Below, one piece after another: positions 28,742-36,500 of a stretch of 64,000 nucleotides of DNA. Numbering within the stretch: the stretch's first letter is position 1; every line of letters starts with the position of its first letter. The translations under genes were made by a program, and so were the position numbers. The DNA lies in contig NZ_JAFBFH010000009.1 in NCBI RefSeq assembly GCF_016909185.1, positions 62,001-126,000 of the forward strand, read 5' to 3'. This DNA is from Siminovitchia thermophila. Its GTDB lineage: Bacteria > Bacillota > Bacilli > Bacillales > Bacillaceae_C. The notes under the pieces are model-generated. The model was given only the letters and a program-made list of their open reading frames with translations. It ran no database searches and was not told the origin of the DNA.

Positions 28742-28773
28742 AAAAAACCATCCCATTATGATGGCATGGTTTT
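28742..28773 (-). terminator. Terminator of infC-rpmI-rplT
   Basis: Stem AAAAACCAT/ATGGTTTTT with inner CCA/TGG pairing and one mismatch; on the minus strand it is followed by T8. Confidence 0.88.
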
Positions 28774-28785
28774 TCATTTACATGT

Positions 28786-29139
28786 TTACAATGCAGATTT
28801 TGCTTTGTTTGCCAGTTCAGCAAATGCTTTTTCGTCAGAAACAGCAAGGTCTGCAAGCATTTTACGGTTTACTTCGATGCCGGCTACTTTCAAGCCATGC
28901 ATTAAACGGCTGTATGAAAGACCATTCATGCGGGCAGCGGCATTAATACGTGTAATCCATAGTTTGCGAAAATCGCGCTTTTTGTTTCTGCGGTCACGAT
29001 ACGCATACATATAGGATTTCATGACTTGTTGATTGGCAACTTTAAATAATCTATGTTTAGAACCGTAATATCCTTTAGCTAATTTTAATACTTTTTTGCG
29101 ACGTCTGCGAGTTACTGTTCCGCCTTTTACACGTGGCAT
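28786..29139 (-). CDS. rplT: 50S ribosomal protein L20
   Basis: Binds 23S rRNA early in 50S assembly and, in Bacillus, represses its own operon by binding the leader. The 117-residue protein begins [15 protein letters not shown], has a long basic helix and the typical [20 protein letters not shown] and [16 protein letters not shown]. Last gene of infC-rpmI-rplT. Confidence 0.99.
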   Translation of the reverse strand: MPRVKGGTVTRRRRKKVLKLAKGYYGSKHRLFKVANQQVMKSYMYAYRDRRNKKRDFRKLWITRINAAARMNGLSYSRLMHGLKVAGIEVNRKMLADLAVSDEKAFAELANKAKSAL

Positions 29140-29173
29140 TTGATTTCCCTCCTATGATGAATTGCTCAATGAA

Positions 29174-29374
29174 TTATTTAATATTGTCAAGAAGGTGACG
29201 GATTCTACGGAAGTCACCCTTTGAAACGAGCGCTGATTTGCGCAATTTGCGTTTTTGTTTTGTAGATTTATTTGCAGCCAAGTGGCTTGTGTATGCATGT
29301 GAACGCTTCAATTGGCCTGAAGCTGTTTTCTTAAAGCGCTTCGCCGCGCCGCGGTGTGTTTTCATTTTTGGCAT
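29174..29374 (-). CDS. rpmI: 50S ribosomal protein L35
   Basis: Very basic 66-residue ribosomal protein with the family start [16 protein letters not shown] and later [15 protein letters not shown]. It lies between infC and rplT, 19 and 34 bases from them. Confidence 0.99.
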   Translation of the reverse strand: MPKMKTHRGAAKRFKKTASGQLKRSHAYTSHLAANKSTKQKRKLRKSALVSKGDFRRIRHLLDNIK

Positions 29375-29393
29375 GTCAATTTCCTCCTCAAAA

Positions 29394-29909
29394 TTACTTT
29401 TCCGTTTTCGGTGCTAACACCAAGAACATGCTTCTGCCGTCCATTCGCGGTTTTGACTCGACCGTAGCAACATCGTTGCATTCTTCGGCAAATCGGTTCA
29501 AAACTTTCTGGCCAATCTCCTTATGGGTAATGGCCCGTCCCCGGAAGCGAATGGAAGCCTTCACTTTATCTCCTTTTTCAAGAAACTTTCTTCCATTGCG
29601 GAGTTTCGTGTTAAAATCATGTTCATCAATTGTGGGACTGAGGCGAACTTCCTTCACATTGATCACTTTTTGATTTTTGCGTGCTTCTTTTTCTCTTTTT
29701 TGCTGTTCAAAACGATACTTACCATAGTCCATAATTCTGGCTACAGGCGGTTTCGCATTCGGTGCAACAAGCACGAGATCAAGGTTAGCGCGGGCAGCAA
29801 TATCAAGCGCTTCATTTCGGGATTTCACTCCGAGCTGATTGCCATTTTGATCAATGAGACGAAGTTCACGGGCACGAATGCCCTCATTTACAAACATATC
29901 TTTGCTAAT
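29394..29909 (-). CDS. infC: Translation initiation factor IF-3 (ATT start)
   Basis: Binds the 30S subunit, prevents premature 50S joining and checks the start codon. The 171-residue protein has the N-domain [18 protein letters not shown], linker [20 protein letters not shown] and C-domain [20 protein letters not shown]. The first ATG at 29897 has no suitable ribosome site, but an ATT at 29909 lies 8 bases after GGAGG and gives [15 protein letters not shown], which matches the mature IF-3 of Geobacillus stearothermophilus (SKDFIINEQIRAREV). The rare start is a known self-regulating feature of infC. Confidence 0.95.
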   Translation of the reverse strand: MSKDMFVNEGIRARELRLIDQNGNQLGVKSRNEALDIAARANLDLVLVAPNAKPPVARIMDYGKYRFEQQKREKEARKNQKVINVKEVRLSPTIDEHDFNTKLRNGRKFLEKGDKVKASIRFRGRAITHKEIGQKVLNRFAEECNDVATVESKPRMDGRSMFLVLAPKTEK

Positions 29910-30010
29910 AGTTAGCCACCTCCAAGTTTTTTTAAGAATACTTTGTTTGGTAAAATGGGCTGTTCGATCGTTCCTTCACTTGCTTGTTCGCCTATTTTAA
30001 AAACATCCAA

Positions 30011-30135
30011 AACAAAAAAGCACGGGTATGCAGAGGACCCGCGCTATTATCACTTATCATGTAAAATGTGAAAAATAGATTATGAATTCGTAACCTGTCA
30101 ACAGCCAAATTGCGTCAATCAGGCGAGAAGCGGGC
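30011..30135 (-). ncRNA. Ribosomal protein L20 leader (autoregulatory)
   Basis: In the long infC leader a strong terminator hairpin GCGCGGGT/ACCCGTGC (30020-30044) with T6 (30014-30019) stops about 100 bases before the gene. Such an attenuator upstream of infC-rpmI-rplT is the L20 leader of Firmicutes, in which L20 favours the terminator. I infer the class from context; the upper boundary is approximate. Confidence 0.75.
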
Positions 30136-30563
30136 AGCTCCTTCTTACACAAACGAGTATTCGATTCACCTTAGTAAATTTACCATATACAAGAAGTTTT
30201 GTCAAATGACATTTGTTATAAATAATAATTGTCCATGTTAAAAATTATGCCATTCCAAATGGCACTTCATATCGCTTGATATAGTGACGACTGCTTTTTG
30301 TCTTTTACAATCCTTGTTTTCGATTTTCCCTATGGGAGAGCCTGGATGGAAATTGTAACCATGATTTATCGGCCAAGTGCGTAGCTTGTCGCATTCTATG
30401 TGAGTGCGTGTATTGAAATCAGTTGACCATCCAACTATTGTCTCCATTCCGTCAGTCGCACTCTACCTAGAGGAGTGTTTTCACAATTTAGTATGCATTG
30501 TAACAGAATATAAGAGATTAAAACCGAATACATACCTCTAACTTTTTTAGAGGGGTCAAATGC
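30136..30563. other. Gene-poor spacer at the left edge of the accessory island
   Basis: A 69-codon minus-strand frame (30238-30447) with an ATG and modest composition is the only open stretch. Its product is unlike families I know and it has no clear ribosome site, so I do not call it a gene. AT-rich sequence here marks the change from the ribosomal-protein operon to the accessory region. The infC promoter must lie at the 30140-30200 end. Confidence 0.5.
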
Positions 30564-30740
30564 TTATTTGCTTTCAGATGATTTCGTTAAACAGTTCCAA
30601 CTTTTAGTGGTTTTTCCAGCACCATTAGGGCCTAAAAGTCCAAATATTTCTCCTTTTTTTACTTTAAAAGATACATTATCAATAATTATTTTTGAATTCA
30701 TTTTTTTATGCAGGTTTTTAATTTTTAAGACCTCATTCAT
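30564..30740 (-). pseudogene. Truncated ABC transporter ATPase (N-terminal 45 residues only)
   Basis: Starts well: ATG with GGGGG upstream, product [17 protein letters not shown], then [13 protein letters not shown] (Walker A, residues about 34-46). The family sequence ends right after the Walker A motif, and the frame stops 13 codons later without signature or Walker B. It follows the ABC permease operon by 88 bases on the same strand, so it was probably a further gene of that operon cut by a deletion. Confidence 0.8.
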
Positions 30741-30828
30741 TATTATCCCCCTTATTCAGATTAATAAGGACAGTCATGCCTTCTTGAATAGAACCTCCTT
30801 TTCACTTGTCGTCATTTTTAAACATTTA

Positions 30829-31632
30829 TTAAAGCACCTCTCGCTTTCTCCACAAGAAAATGCCAATCAGCCCACAAAAAACAACAATCAGCATATTACT
30901 AAGAAAAGCCGTAATAAAGGCTGTCTGATCTGCTGGCAAAGACATTGTACTGACATAAAAGAATGGAGCAAACATTCTCGGCATAGTCGTATACACATAT
31001 GCGATGCTAGTCCCTATACCGAATAGAACAAAACTGATGTACAAATAAGTTTTATTCAACGGGAAAAGTAAGATTATTTGCAGCATCATAAATAAGGCAT
31101 ATAATCCACTAATAAATATCACACTTATCCGAAATAACATCGTTTTGACAGAAAGAGAAGCATTCACCCAATACGGGTAAAACTGCAAACTGTACGTGCT
31201 GAAATTCCAATTGTTTTCAAATAACAAACAACCAATCAACAGATGTAGAAAAACGAATAAGAGAAAAAGAAGAACACTTAAGATACTTTGCATCATACAC
31301 GTAATTCCCCATATAATGACTCGTTTTTGCAATCGCGGCAACACGTAGTTAAACAACTGATCAACAATGGTTGATGAAAGTAAGGAGAAATAAAGAAAAA
31401 TGAACATGAAAAGTAGCCATGATAAGATAAATGTAAATAATGTCGGACTTTGCCAACCACCAACCGTAAACATCAAAAAGTCTAATGCGTTTCCTTCTAG
31501 TTCATAGATTAAGAAATATTGACGCAACCGCAACCCTTGTAAGAAAGCAAGAATAATGAAAAAAAGCAACAGTATGATACTTGTTTTTTTCGTAAATATC
31601 GACCTTAATTGCAGGAATACGAGTGCTTTCAT
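30829..31632 (-). CDS. ABC transporter permease (ABC-2 type), third permease of the island operon
   Basis: Membrane protein of 267 residues with about six hydrophobic segments (near 18-32, 60-80, 100-130, 160-185, 190-210 and 235-258) and few charged residues, as in ABC-2 type permeases. Its start overlaps the stop of the upstream permease (ATGA), so translation is probably coupled. The set permease-ATPase-permease-permease resembles LanFEG-type immunity transporters, but no sequence motif fixes the substrate. A truncated ATPase follows. Confidence 0.75.
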   Translation of the reverse strand: MKALVFLQLRSIFTKKTSIILLLFFIILAFLQGLRLRQYFLIYELEGNALDFLMFTVGGWQSPTLFTFILSWLLFMFIFLYFSLLSSTIVDQLFNYVLPRLQKRVIIWGITCMMQSILSVLLFLLFVFLHLLIGCLLFENNWNFSTYSLQFYPYWVNASLSVKTMLFRISVIFISGLYALFMMLQIILLFPLNKTYLYISFVLFGIGTSIAYVYTTMPRMFAPFFYVSTMSLPADQTAFITAFLSNMLIVVFCGLIGIFLWRKREVL

Positions 31633-32459
31633 TTACTGGTCCTCACTTTATTTATGTCACTGGATCGTATTTTCCACATCATTAGTCCAAAAGAAAAAAT
31701 AATCCCGATGATCAAATACGCACTGGAAAATGCGTTTGTAAAGTAAGGGACCGAGATCCCAAATGGGGCATAGTTTGCATGCATACCGACAACATATTGT
31801 GTAAAAGGTAACCAAAGTAAAAAAGGACTGCCGAGTACATAAAAAATATTATGTATAAAGCCGAGCAAAATGATTACAGCCACCGCAATACCAGCCCCTC
31901 TTGTATAAACAGAGATAACAAGCGTCAGCATTCCGATAAAAGTTAGACCAAGTATAAACGTTGTTAGGATCATGACATATGTCATGATGGAACTAGCACG
32001 TTGGTCTGCTAAAAAGAGATAATGGTATGTTTCTCCGGAAAAAGGAATACGGAAAACAGCCACTACAAAGAGTGCGGTAATGACAACTAAACATGTAAAG
32101 ATAATGGCCATCAAAAAAACAATGGCGCATTTCGTGATAAGATAATGAAAACGACTTTCCAATCTGGAAAGTATAAGATATATAAAGCCATCATCAAAAT
32201 CGGCTGTGATTAAATCTGCAATCAACACAGCAAACAAAACGGGAAATATAAAAAACATCACAAATTGTGCTGAATTAAAAAGGCCGACTATATAATCCTG
32301 TACGGTTAGGACTGCCCCTTCTGGGATTAAATCCAATAATTCTAAAAGAGTATAGACATTTTTCTTATTAAAAATAGCATTTAATATGAGTATACCTGTG
32401 ACAACGGCTAGTCGTTTCCAACAATGCCTCAAATATTTGGCGATTTCAAAAGGCATCAT
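31629..32459 (-). CDS. ABC transporter permease (ABC-2 type), second permease
   Basis: A 276-residue hydrophobic protein with six predicted spans: one near residues 13-30, a pair around 65-85 and 108-135, then 150-175, 182-205 and 245-265. The segment LIADLITADFDDGFIYLILS is the amphipathic coupling region typical of ABC-2 permeases. Start and stop overlap its neighbours by 4 bases on both sides (ATGA), so it is tightly coupled to the ATPase gene upstream and the permease downstream. Confidence 0.78.
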   Translation of the reverse strand: MMPFEIAKYLRHCWKRLAVVTGILILNAIFNKKNVYTLLELLDLIPEGAVLTVQDYIVGLFNSAQFVMFFIFPVLFAVLIADLITADFDDGFIYLILSRLESRFHYLITKCAIVFLMAIIFTCLVVITALFVVAVFRIPFSGETYHYLFLADQRASSIMTYVMILTTFILGLTFIGMLTLVISVYTRGAGIAVAVIILLGFIHNIFYVLGSPFLLWLPFTQYVVGMHANYAPFGISVPYFTNAFSSAYLIIGIIFSFGLMMWKIRSSDINKVRTSK

Positions 32460-33310
32460 GATGATTTTTTATCCTTTAATAGTTGATAGTCTAATTGCAA
32501 ATCATCAAAAAATGAATGGAGCTCTTTTTCTGTTTCAAAAGGTATACGAATCACCGGGTTTCCGTCCAGTCTTTCACCAATACGGGCATTTGTTTTTATT
32601 TGTAGCACTTTCTCTACATCTTCTAATTTTTTTAGCATTACTGTGTAATAACGCATGTTTTCTTGTAATACAACGGTCTGATTTTCGATCTTAAAGACAC
32701 GATCACAATAATTTTGGATATCCTCCATACTATGAGAGACAAATAAAAAGCTTGTACCTCTTTTTTTACACTCGTCAATAATGTTTCCGAATAACGATAT
32801 TCCTTCTTTATCTAACGCGTTAGTCGGCTCATCAAATAAAATAATTTCTGGTCGCTCCATAATTGCTTGCGCTATCCCCAAGCGCTGTTTCATCCCTAAT
32901 GAGTAAGCTTTCACTTTCTTTTTATTATTTGGATCAAGGCCCACTTGTTTTAGCGCATGATAAATATCTTCCTTATCAATTTGATTCCTAATTTTTGATA
33001 AATAATAAAGGTTGTCAAAACCGGTTACATTTTCTAAAAATGTCGGTGATTCAATAAGCACCCCTATCCCGCCAGGTAAATTCCCTACTAATCCTGGTTG
33101 GATAGATTTGCCGTTTATAAGGATCTCTCCCTTTGAAGGGTAACTTAAGCCTGCTGCAAGTCGAAGGATAGTTGTTTTTCCAGATCCATTCGCGCCTATA
33201 ATACCGACAACTTCTCCAGCACGCACTTCAAATGTGACATTTTGTAGAATCGTTTGTTCGCCTATGCTTTTATCGACGCGATGAAATACAATTCTATTCT
33301 CTTCTGTCAT
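32456..33310 (-). CDS. ABC transporter ATP-binding protein (BcrA-like)
   Basis: The energising subunit for the neighbouring permeases. At 284 residues it has Walker A GIIGANGSGKTTILRL (about residues 36-51), Q-loop GVLIESPTFLENVTG, signature AYSLGMKQRLGIAQAI (SLGMK, one change from the usual SxGMxQR), Walker B IILFDEPTNALD and the H-loop FVSHSMED. The C-terminal extension (residues 215-284) is found in bacitracin/lantibiotic-type ATPases. AAGGAG lies before the ATG. It follows another permease gene after 170 bases. Confidence 0.85.
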   Translation of the reverse strand: MTEENRIVFHRVDKSIGEQTILQNVTFEVRAGEVVGIIGANGSGKTTILRLAAGLSYPSKGEILINGKSIQPGLVGNLPGGIGVLIESPTFLENVTGFDNLYYLSKIRNQIDKEDIYHALKQVGLDPNNKKKVKAYSLGMKQRLGIAQAIMERPEIILFDEPTNALDKEGISLFGNIIDECKKRGTSFLFVSHSMEDIQNYCDRVFKIENQTVVLQENMRYYTVMLKKLEDVEKVLQIKTNARIGERLDGNPVIRIPFETEKELHSFFDDLQLDYQLLKDKKSS

Positions 33311-33350
33311 TCATATCTTCTCCTTTTATCCCGCATGTAAGATGCCGTAA

Positions 33351-33485
33351 GACTCCCACTTCAGGACATGAGTTAATACAAAAGGTTCTAAGTGGGAGAA
33401 AACGACACCTAAATGCCCGATTGGTTCAACTAACATTCAGTAGGAGATGGAAGAAAACGCCTACTGAATGAAGTTTCACTTTATC
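33351..33485. repeat. Two inverted repeats plus the dispersed-repeat end
   Basis: CTCCCACTT near 33351 pairs with AAGTGGGAG near 33387. CATTCAGTAGG (33434-33444) pairs with CCTACTGAATG (33460-33470). The block ends in GAAGTTTCACTTTATC (33470-33485), the dispersed repeat signature. It fills the gap between the first permease and the ATPase gene and reaches the permease stop codon. Confidence 0.7.
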
Positions 33486-34314
33486 ATAACAAAAGCTTTT
33501 CTCTTTGAAATTTCCATTCAAACAGCCAAATGACGAATAGATAATTCAGCCCTCCCAGCGCGATCCAATATAAAGGTATAACAGCCCAGTAAAATGTGCT
33601 TGTGATATAATCTCCAGCCATAGCCATTGGAGCAAAATCATAAAAAAAAGCTCCTAATTTTCCATCAAGGAAAAGCGGAAATGACATGAAAATTTCTGAT
33701 AGTCCGATGAAACAAACATACGGAAGCATGATCGAAACATAAAGGTTCTGAAAAATAATGCCAATGATTATCGTCAAACAGCTATAGAAAAAAGCCATAA
33801 GCGCACTATTAAGGATAATGAGCAAACAATATATCCATGGATTATGTACCAATAAATCCGTTGCATAATTAATGTTATCAACACTCGGCTTCGTTAATGG
33901 AAAAATCAATAGCAAGCTGATAAACAGGAGCAATTGGCAAAAAAAGAGAAATAAAAAACTGCTGAAACCAATCGATAGCACTTTACTGCGAATATACTGC
34001 CGCAGACTTGTCCTCATCAAACTATAAGATAATAGACTGGAGCGCCTTTCTTTGATAAAAAAATCTCCTGTTGCTAATGTGACCAGCAAAGGCAGGAAAA
34101 CCATTAAAACACCAGACCCTCCACCTTGAATCATAACAAAGTATTCAAAAGCGGACGTCTGTGTAAAATAAGGATTCCCAACGGGTTCTTCACTGCGAAT
34201 GAACAAAATATTGCCCGCAGCAATTAGAAGATAGAAAAAGAACGCCATCCACGTAAACTTTTTCTTTATCAAACTTTTTAAACAATCTTGTATAAATCTA
34301 TAAATCATGTGCAT
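33484..34314 (-). CDS. ABC transporter permease, first gene of the ComA-linked operon
   Basis: A 276-residue membrane protein with about six hydrophobic segments (near 18-38, 55-80, 110-138, 155-185, 192-215 and 235-262). The motif GDFFIKERRSSLLSYSLMRTSLRQYI after the second span fits the cytoplasmic coupling helix of ABC-2 permeases. AAGGAG precedes the ATG. The nearest promoter upstream is the ComA-type promoter at 34703-34753, which also precedes the candidate 26-residue peptide, so the gene is probably under quorum control. The 250 bases between peptide and permease show no strong terminator. Confidence 0.75.
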   Translation of the reverse strand: MHMIYRFIQDCLKSLIKKKFTWMAFFFYLLIAAGNILFIRSEEPVGNPYFTQTSAFEYFVMIQGGGSGVLMVFLPLLVTLATGDFFIKERRSSLLSYSLMRTSLRQYIRSKVLSIGFSSFLFLFFCQLLLFISLLLIFPLTKPSVDNINYATDLLVHNPWIYCLLIILNSALMAFFYSCLTIIIGIIFQNLYVSIMLPYVCFIGLSEIFMSFPLFLDGKLGAFFYDFAPMAMAGDYITSTFYWAVIPLYWIALGGLNYLFVIWLFEWKFQREKLLL

Positions 34315-34570
34315 TCTCCTTAATGCAGTTGTTTAATGGGTAAAAGGGAGTGACTAATCTCCGGCCTTCACAATAGTACGTTAAGGTCGAAACAGGGCAG
34401 CTCATTTAAACTTGATGACGCGAAGTTCTCATTTATGTTAACTAGATTTCCTTCTTATGCCATCCTCTGCTTCACGGTTCTGCAGGTCCGGTGATATTTT
34501 CCTAAGATTCAGTCACTTTTAAAAAGTGAACTCCTTTGGATTTGACACTTAAATTAGGGTCCAGTTCCAC

Positions 34571-34651
34571 TTAGTCTATAACATCGAATATACCGCCTAA
34601 AAGGTACTGAAAGAATCCCGTCTCTTTCAAAAACCCTCCATTCCTATTCAT
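34571..34651 (-). CDS. Candidate 26-residue peptide downstream of a ComA-type promoter
   Basis: A short frame starts at an ATG about 45-50 bases after the -10 of the ComA-type promoter. The product has a mixed polar head (MNRNGGFLKETG) and a hydrophobic tail FFQYLLGGIFDVID, with net charge near -1. There is only a weak ribosome site (AGAGAG) for the ATG; a TTG 21 bases in has GGAGGG but only 3 bases away. Two Gly-Gly pairs (residues 5-6 and 19-20) could be leader cleavage sites. I do not know the family. Position between a quorum promoter and an ABC transporter suggests a secreted signal, toxin or bacteriocin-like peptide. Confidence 0.4.
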   Translation of the reverse strand: MNRNGGFLKETGFFQYLLGGIFDVID

Positions 34652-34702
34652 AAGGGAACTCTCTTTTTCGACAAATACAGATTGAATCTTGCTTATGATT
34701 AT

Positions 34703-34753
34703 TGCATACTTCCTCTCTAATGACACCGTAAAATAACCTGCGGTTTGCCGCAA
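34703..34753 (-). promoter_or_regulatory. ComA-type promoter (a), facing the peptide/ABC operon
   Basis: On the minus strand: TTGCGG (34748-34753), N4, CCGCAG (34738-34743), N6, TTACGG (34726-34731) as -35, 17 bases, TATGCA (34703-34708) as -10. This is the tripartite ComA recognition pattern known from B. subtilis, with one changed base in the second half-site. Confidence 0.8.
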
Positions 34754-35716
34754 TCGTTCTTGATGTAAATGAAGTAGTAATTGGTGTATTCCAATTTACT
34801 AAGGAATTGATAAAAAATATGATAGATTTAAATGTTGAGTTATGATCCTAATGCTGTCCATCGCAAAAAAGCAAGCTTATGTGTTGGAGTAGTTTATCGA
34901 TAATGAACATAATTAATGTGGATAATTGAGAATAATTAACGTAATCTAGCACTGTTATAATAGGGCTTTCCTTTGTAACCAGAACAACAGCAATTATAGT
35001 ACCAACGAAACTACAAAGTATGCCATGTACTTCATGCTGATCACATTAATCATTCCCCTCTATGAACGCACTCATCAAGAGGCTTTTACTTTTTTGATGT
35101 AAGGCGAATAGCGCATATATACAGTGGAATACTTTTAAGCTAACCCTAGTGCACTCGTATAATTGACTGGTTGATAACTAAATCTTCACGATCTGATTGG
35201 TAAAAAACAAGCATTGATACCGATAATTATCCATAGTATTGTGCCCTTGTGTTTTTTCAATAGCGGCACCTACTTGGTTCTATTTGCACGCTTTTACTGT
35301 TTTATCGTAAGTACTGAACTTAGTTTATCAGCAAATATATTTACCTTTGCCAGGCATCGCCTGCATCACAACAGCCGGAGGATGTTTTTTGTGATTTAAC
35401 AGTCTCATTCCATTCGATCCTATGATCATATGGCCCTTTGTAACTGCTTTGCATCATGATTAGGTAATTATACTACCATTGAGCTTCTGGAAGTTTTTAT
35501 ACTGTTTTAGCTTTTCAACTTTCTAAAGCTTTTTTTTATGTATTTTTCCAAAGTGTTGATCAGGAATATATTGAAAACTTTGTACTTGAATTATCGTTTT
35601 CTAAACTAAAATTCACACATTAGCCGTCATCCATGTCCGCGTCACTTTGACCATTTCAGTTAACCTCTCTACTCCTTAATGATCCACTAAAGCTGTAGGC
35701 CTCCTCCCTAATTTTC
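34754..35716. other. Gene-free AT-rich stretch with degraded fragments
   Basis: No complete gene found. On the minus strand a 38-codon frame (35341-35457) ends in TSSGCCDAGDAWQR but lacks a ribosome site; the overlapping frame reads HPPAVVMQAMPGKGKY, which looks like a decayed P-loop ATPase of the VirB4/conjugation kind (weak). A 13-codon frame (35613-35654) with AGAGAGG upstream follows promoter (b). Near 34880-35030 a broken hydrophobic frame (FVVSLVL, then IIAVVLVTKES in another frame) suggests a dead membrane gene. Confidence 0.4.
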
Positions 35717-35767
35717 ACATAGCTTTCAGGAATTTTCACCGTAAATCATGTTGCGGTTTTCCGCAAA
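35717..35767 (-). promoter_or_regulatory. ComA-type promoter (b), no clear downstream gene
   Basis: Minus strand: TTGCGG (35762-35767), N4, CCGCAA (35752-35757), N6, TTACGG (35740-35745) as -35, 17 bases, TATGTG (35717-35722). The first two half-sites form a perfect palindrome. It lies just after the comA stop and faces away from it. Confidence 0.82.
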
Positions 35768-35831
35768 GTATTTCGGTAGTATCAAAAAAAAGACACTTGG
35801 ATTAGTCCCGTACCCTACAACCTCCCTGCGT

Positions 35832-36500
35832 CTATTTTTTCACAGAGAATAGTGATAATAGTCCAAGTTCTTCTGCTTTTAACAGCGCTTCTGTTCTTGA
35901 GCCAACGCCAAGTTTTGAAAAAATCTTGGTTAAGTGGTATTCAACACTTCTTTGACTCATAGACAGTTCTAGGGCAATCGCTCTGTTCGTATGGCCTTTA
36001 GATATACCTTCTAAAATTTGTTGTTCTTTTCTGGATAAGCTGATACTTCCCAAATGTTGTTTTCCTTTATTGACTGATGGAGCCGCTTCCACTCTTTTTA
36101 ATTGTTTTAATAATTGGATAGGAATGACTGCCTCATCCCTCAAGGAACATCTAATGGCGGTCAATAATTGTTCCCGTGTGGAGGTTTTGCTGATAAATCC
36201 CGATGCGCCTGCATCCGTAAGCAAATTAAAATGGGAGATGACGTCATATCCTGTGTAAATAAGAATATTTGCATCCGGATCGAATTCCAGAATCATTTTT
36301 GTCAATTCAATTCCGTTCATCTTCGGCATATATAAGTCGATCAGGTACACATCATATGTTTCTTTTTTCAATACTTCCGTAATTTTATCACTTTCTGTTA
36401 ACACTTCAGCCTCCATGTCTTGTTCTGACTCAATAATGGCCCTGGTTCCTTCTCCCATGGCAGGGTGGTCATCCACAATTAACACTTTGATCAATCTCAT
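35832..36500 (-). CDS. comA: Response regulator ComA (LuxR/NarL type)
   Basis: Transcription factor phosphorylated by ComP in response to the ComX pheromone. The 222 residues have a receiver domain (VLIVDDHPAMGEG; phospho-acceptor Asp in YDVYLIDLYMPKMNG; ILIYTGYD; FISKTSTREQL with the conserved Lys) and a C-terminal LuxR helix-turn-helix (LSRKEQQILEGISKGHTNRAIA, SQRSVEYHLTKIFSKLGVGSRTEAL). The last part is nearly identical to the B. subtilis ComA DNA-binding domain, which explains the ComA boxes nearby. It overlaps the 3' end of comP by 32 bases. Confidence 0.93.
   Translation of the reverse strand: MRLIKVLIVDDHPAMGEGTRAIIESEQDMEAEVLTESDKITEVLKKETYDVYLIDLYMPKMNGIELTKMILEFDPDANILIYTGYDVISHFNLLTDAGASGFISKTSTREQLLTAIRCSLRDEAVIPIQLLKQLKRVEAAPSVNKGKQHLGSISLSRKEQQILEGISKGHTNRAIALELSMSQRSVEYHLTKIFSKLGVGSRTEALLKAEELGLLSLFSVKK

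Noticed and set aside
30238-30447. 69-codon minus-strand frame upstream of infC
   Set aside because: No ribosome site and no recognisable family; kept only as a note in the spacer entry.
35341-35457. 38-codon frame ending TSSGCCDAGDAWQR, looking like a lanthipeptide precursor
   Set aside because: No ribosome site, no LanM/LanBC-type modification enzyme anywhere in the window, and the overlapping frame resembles a decayed P-loop protein.
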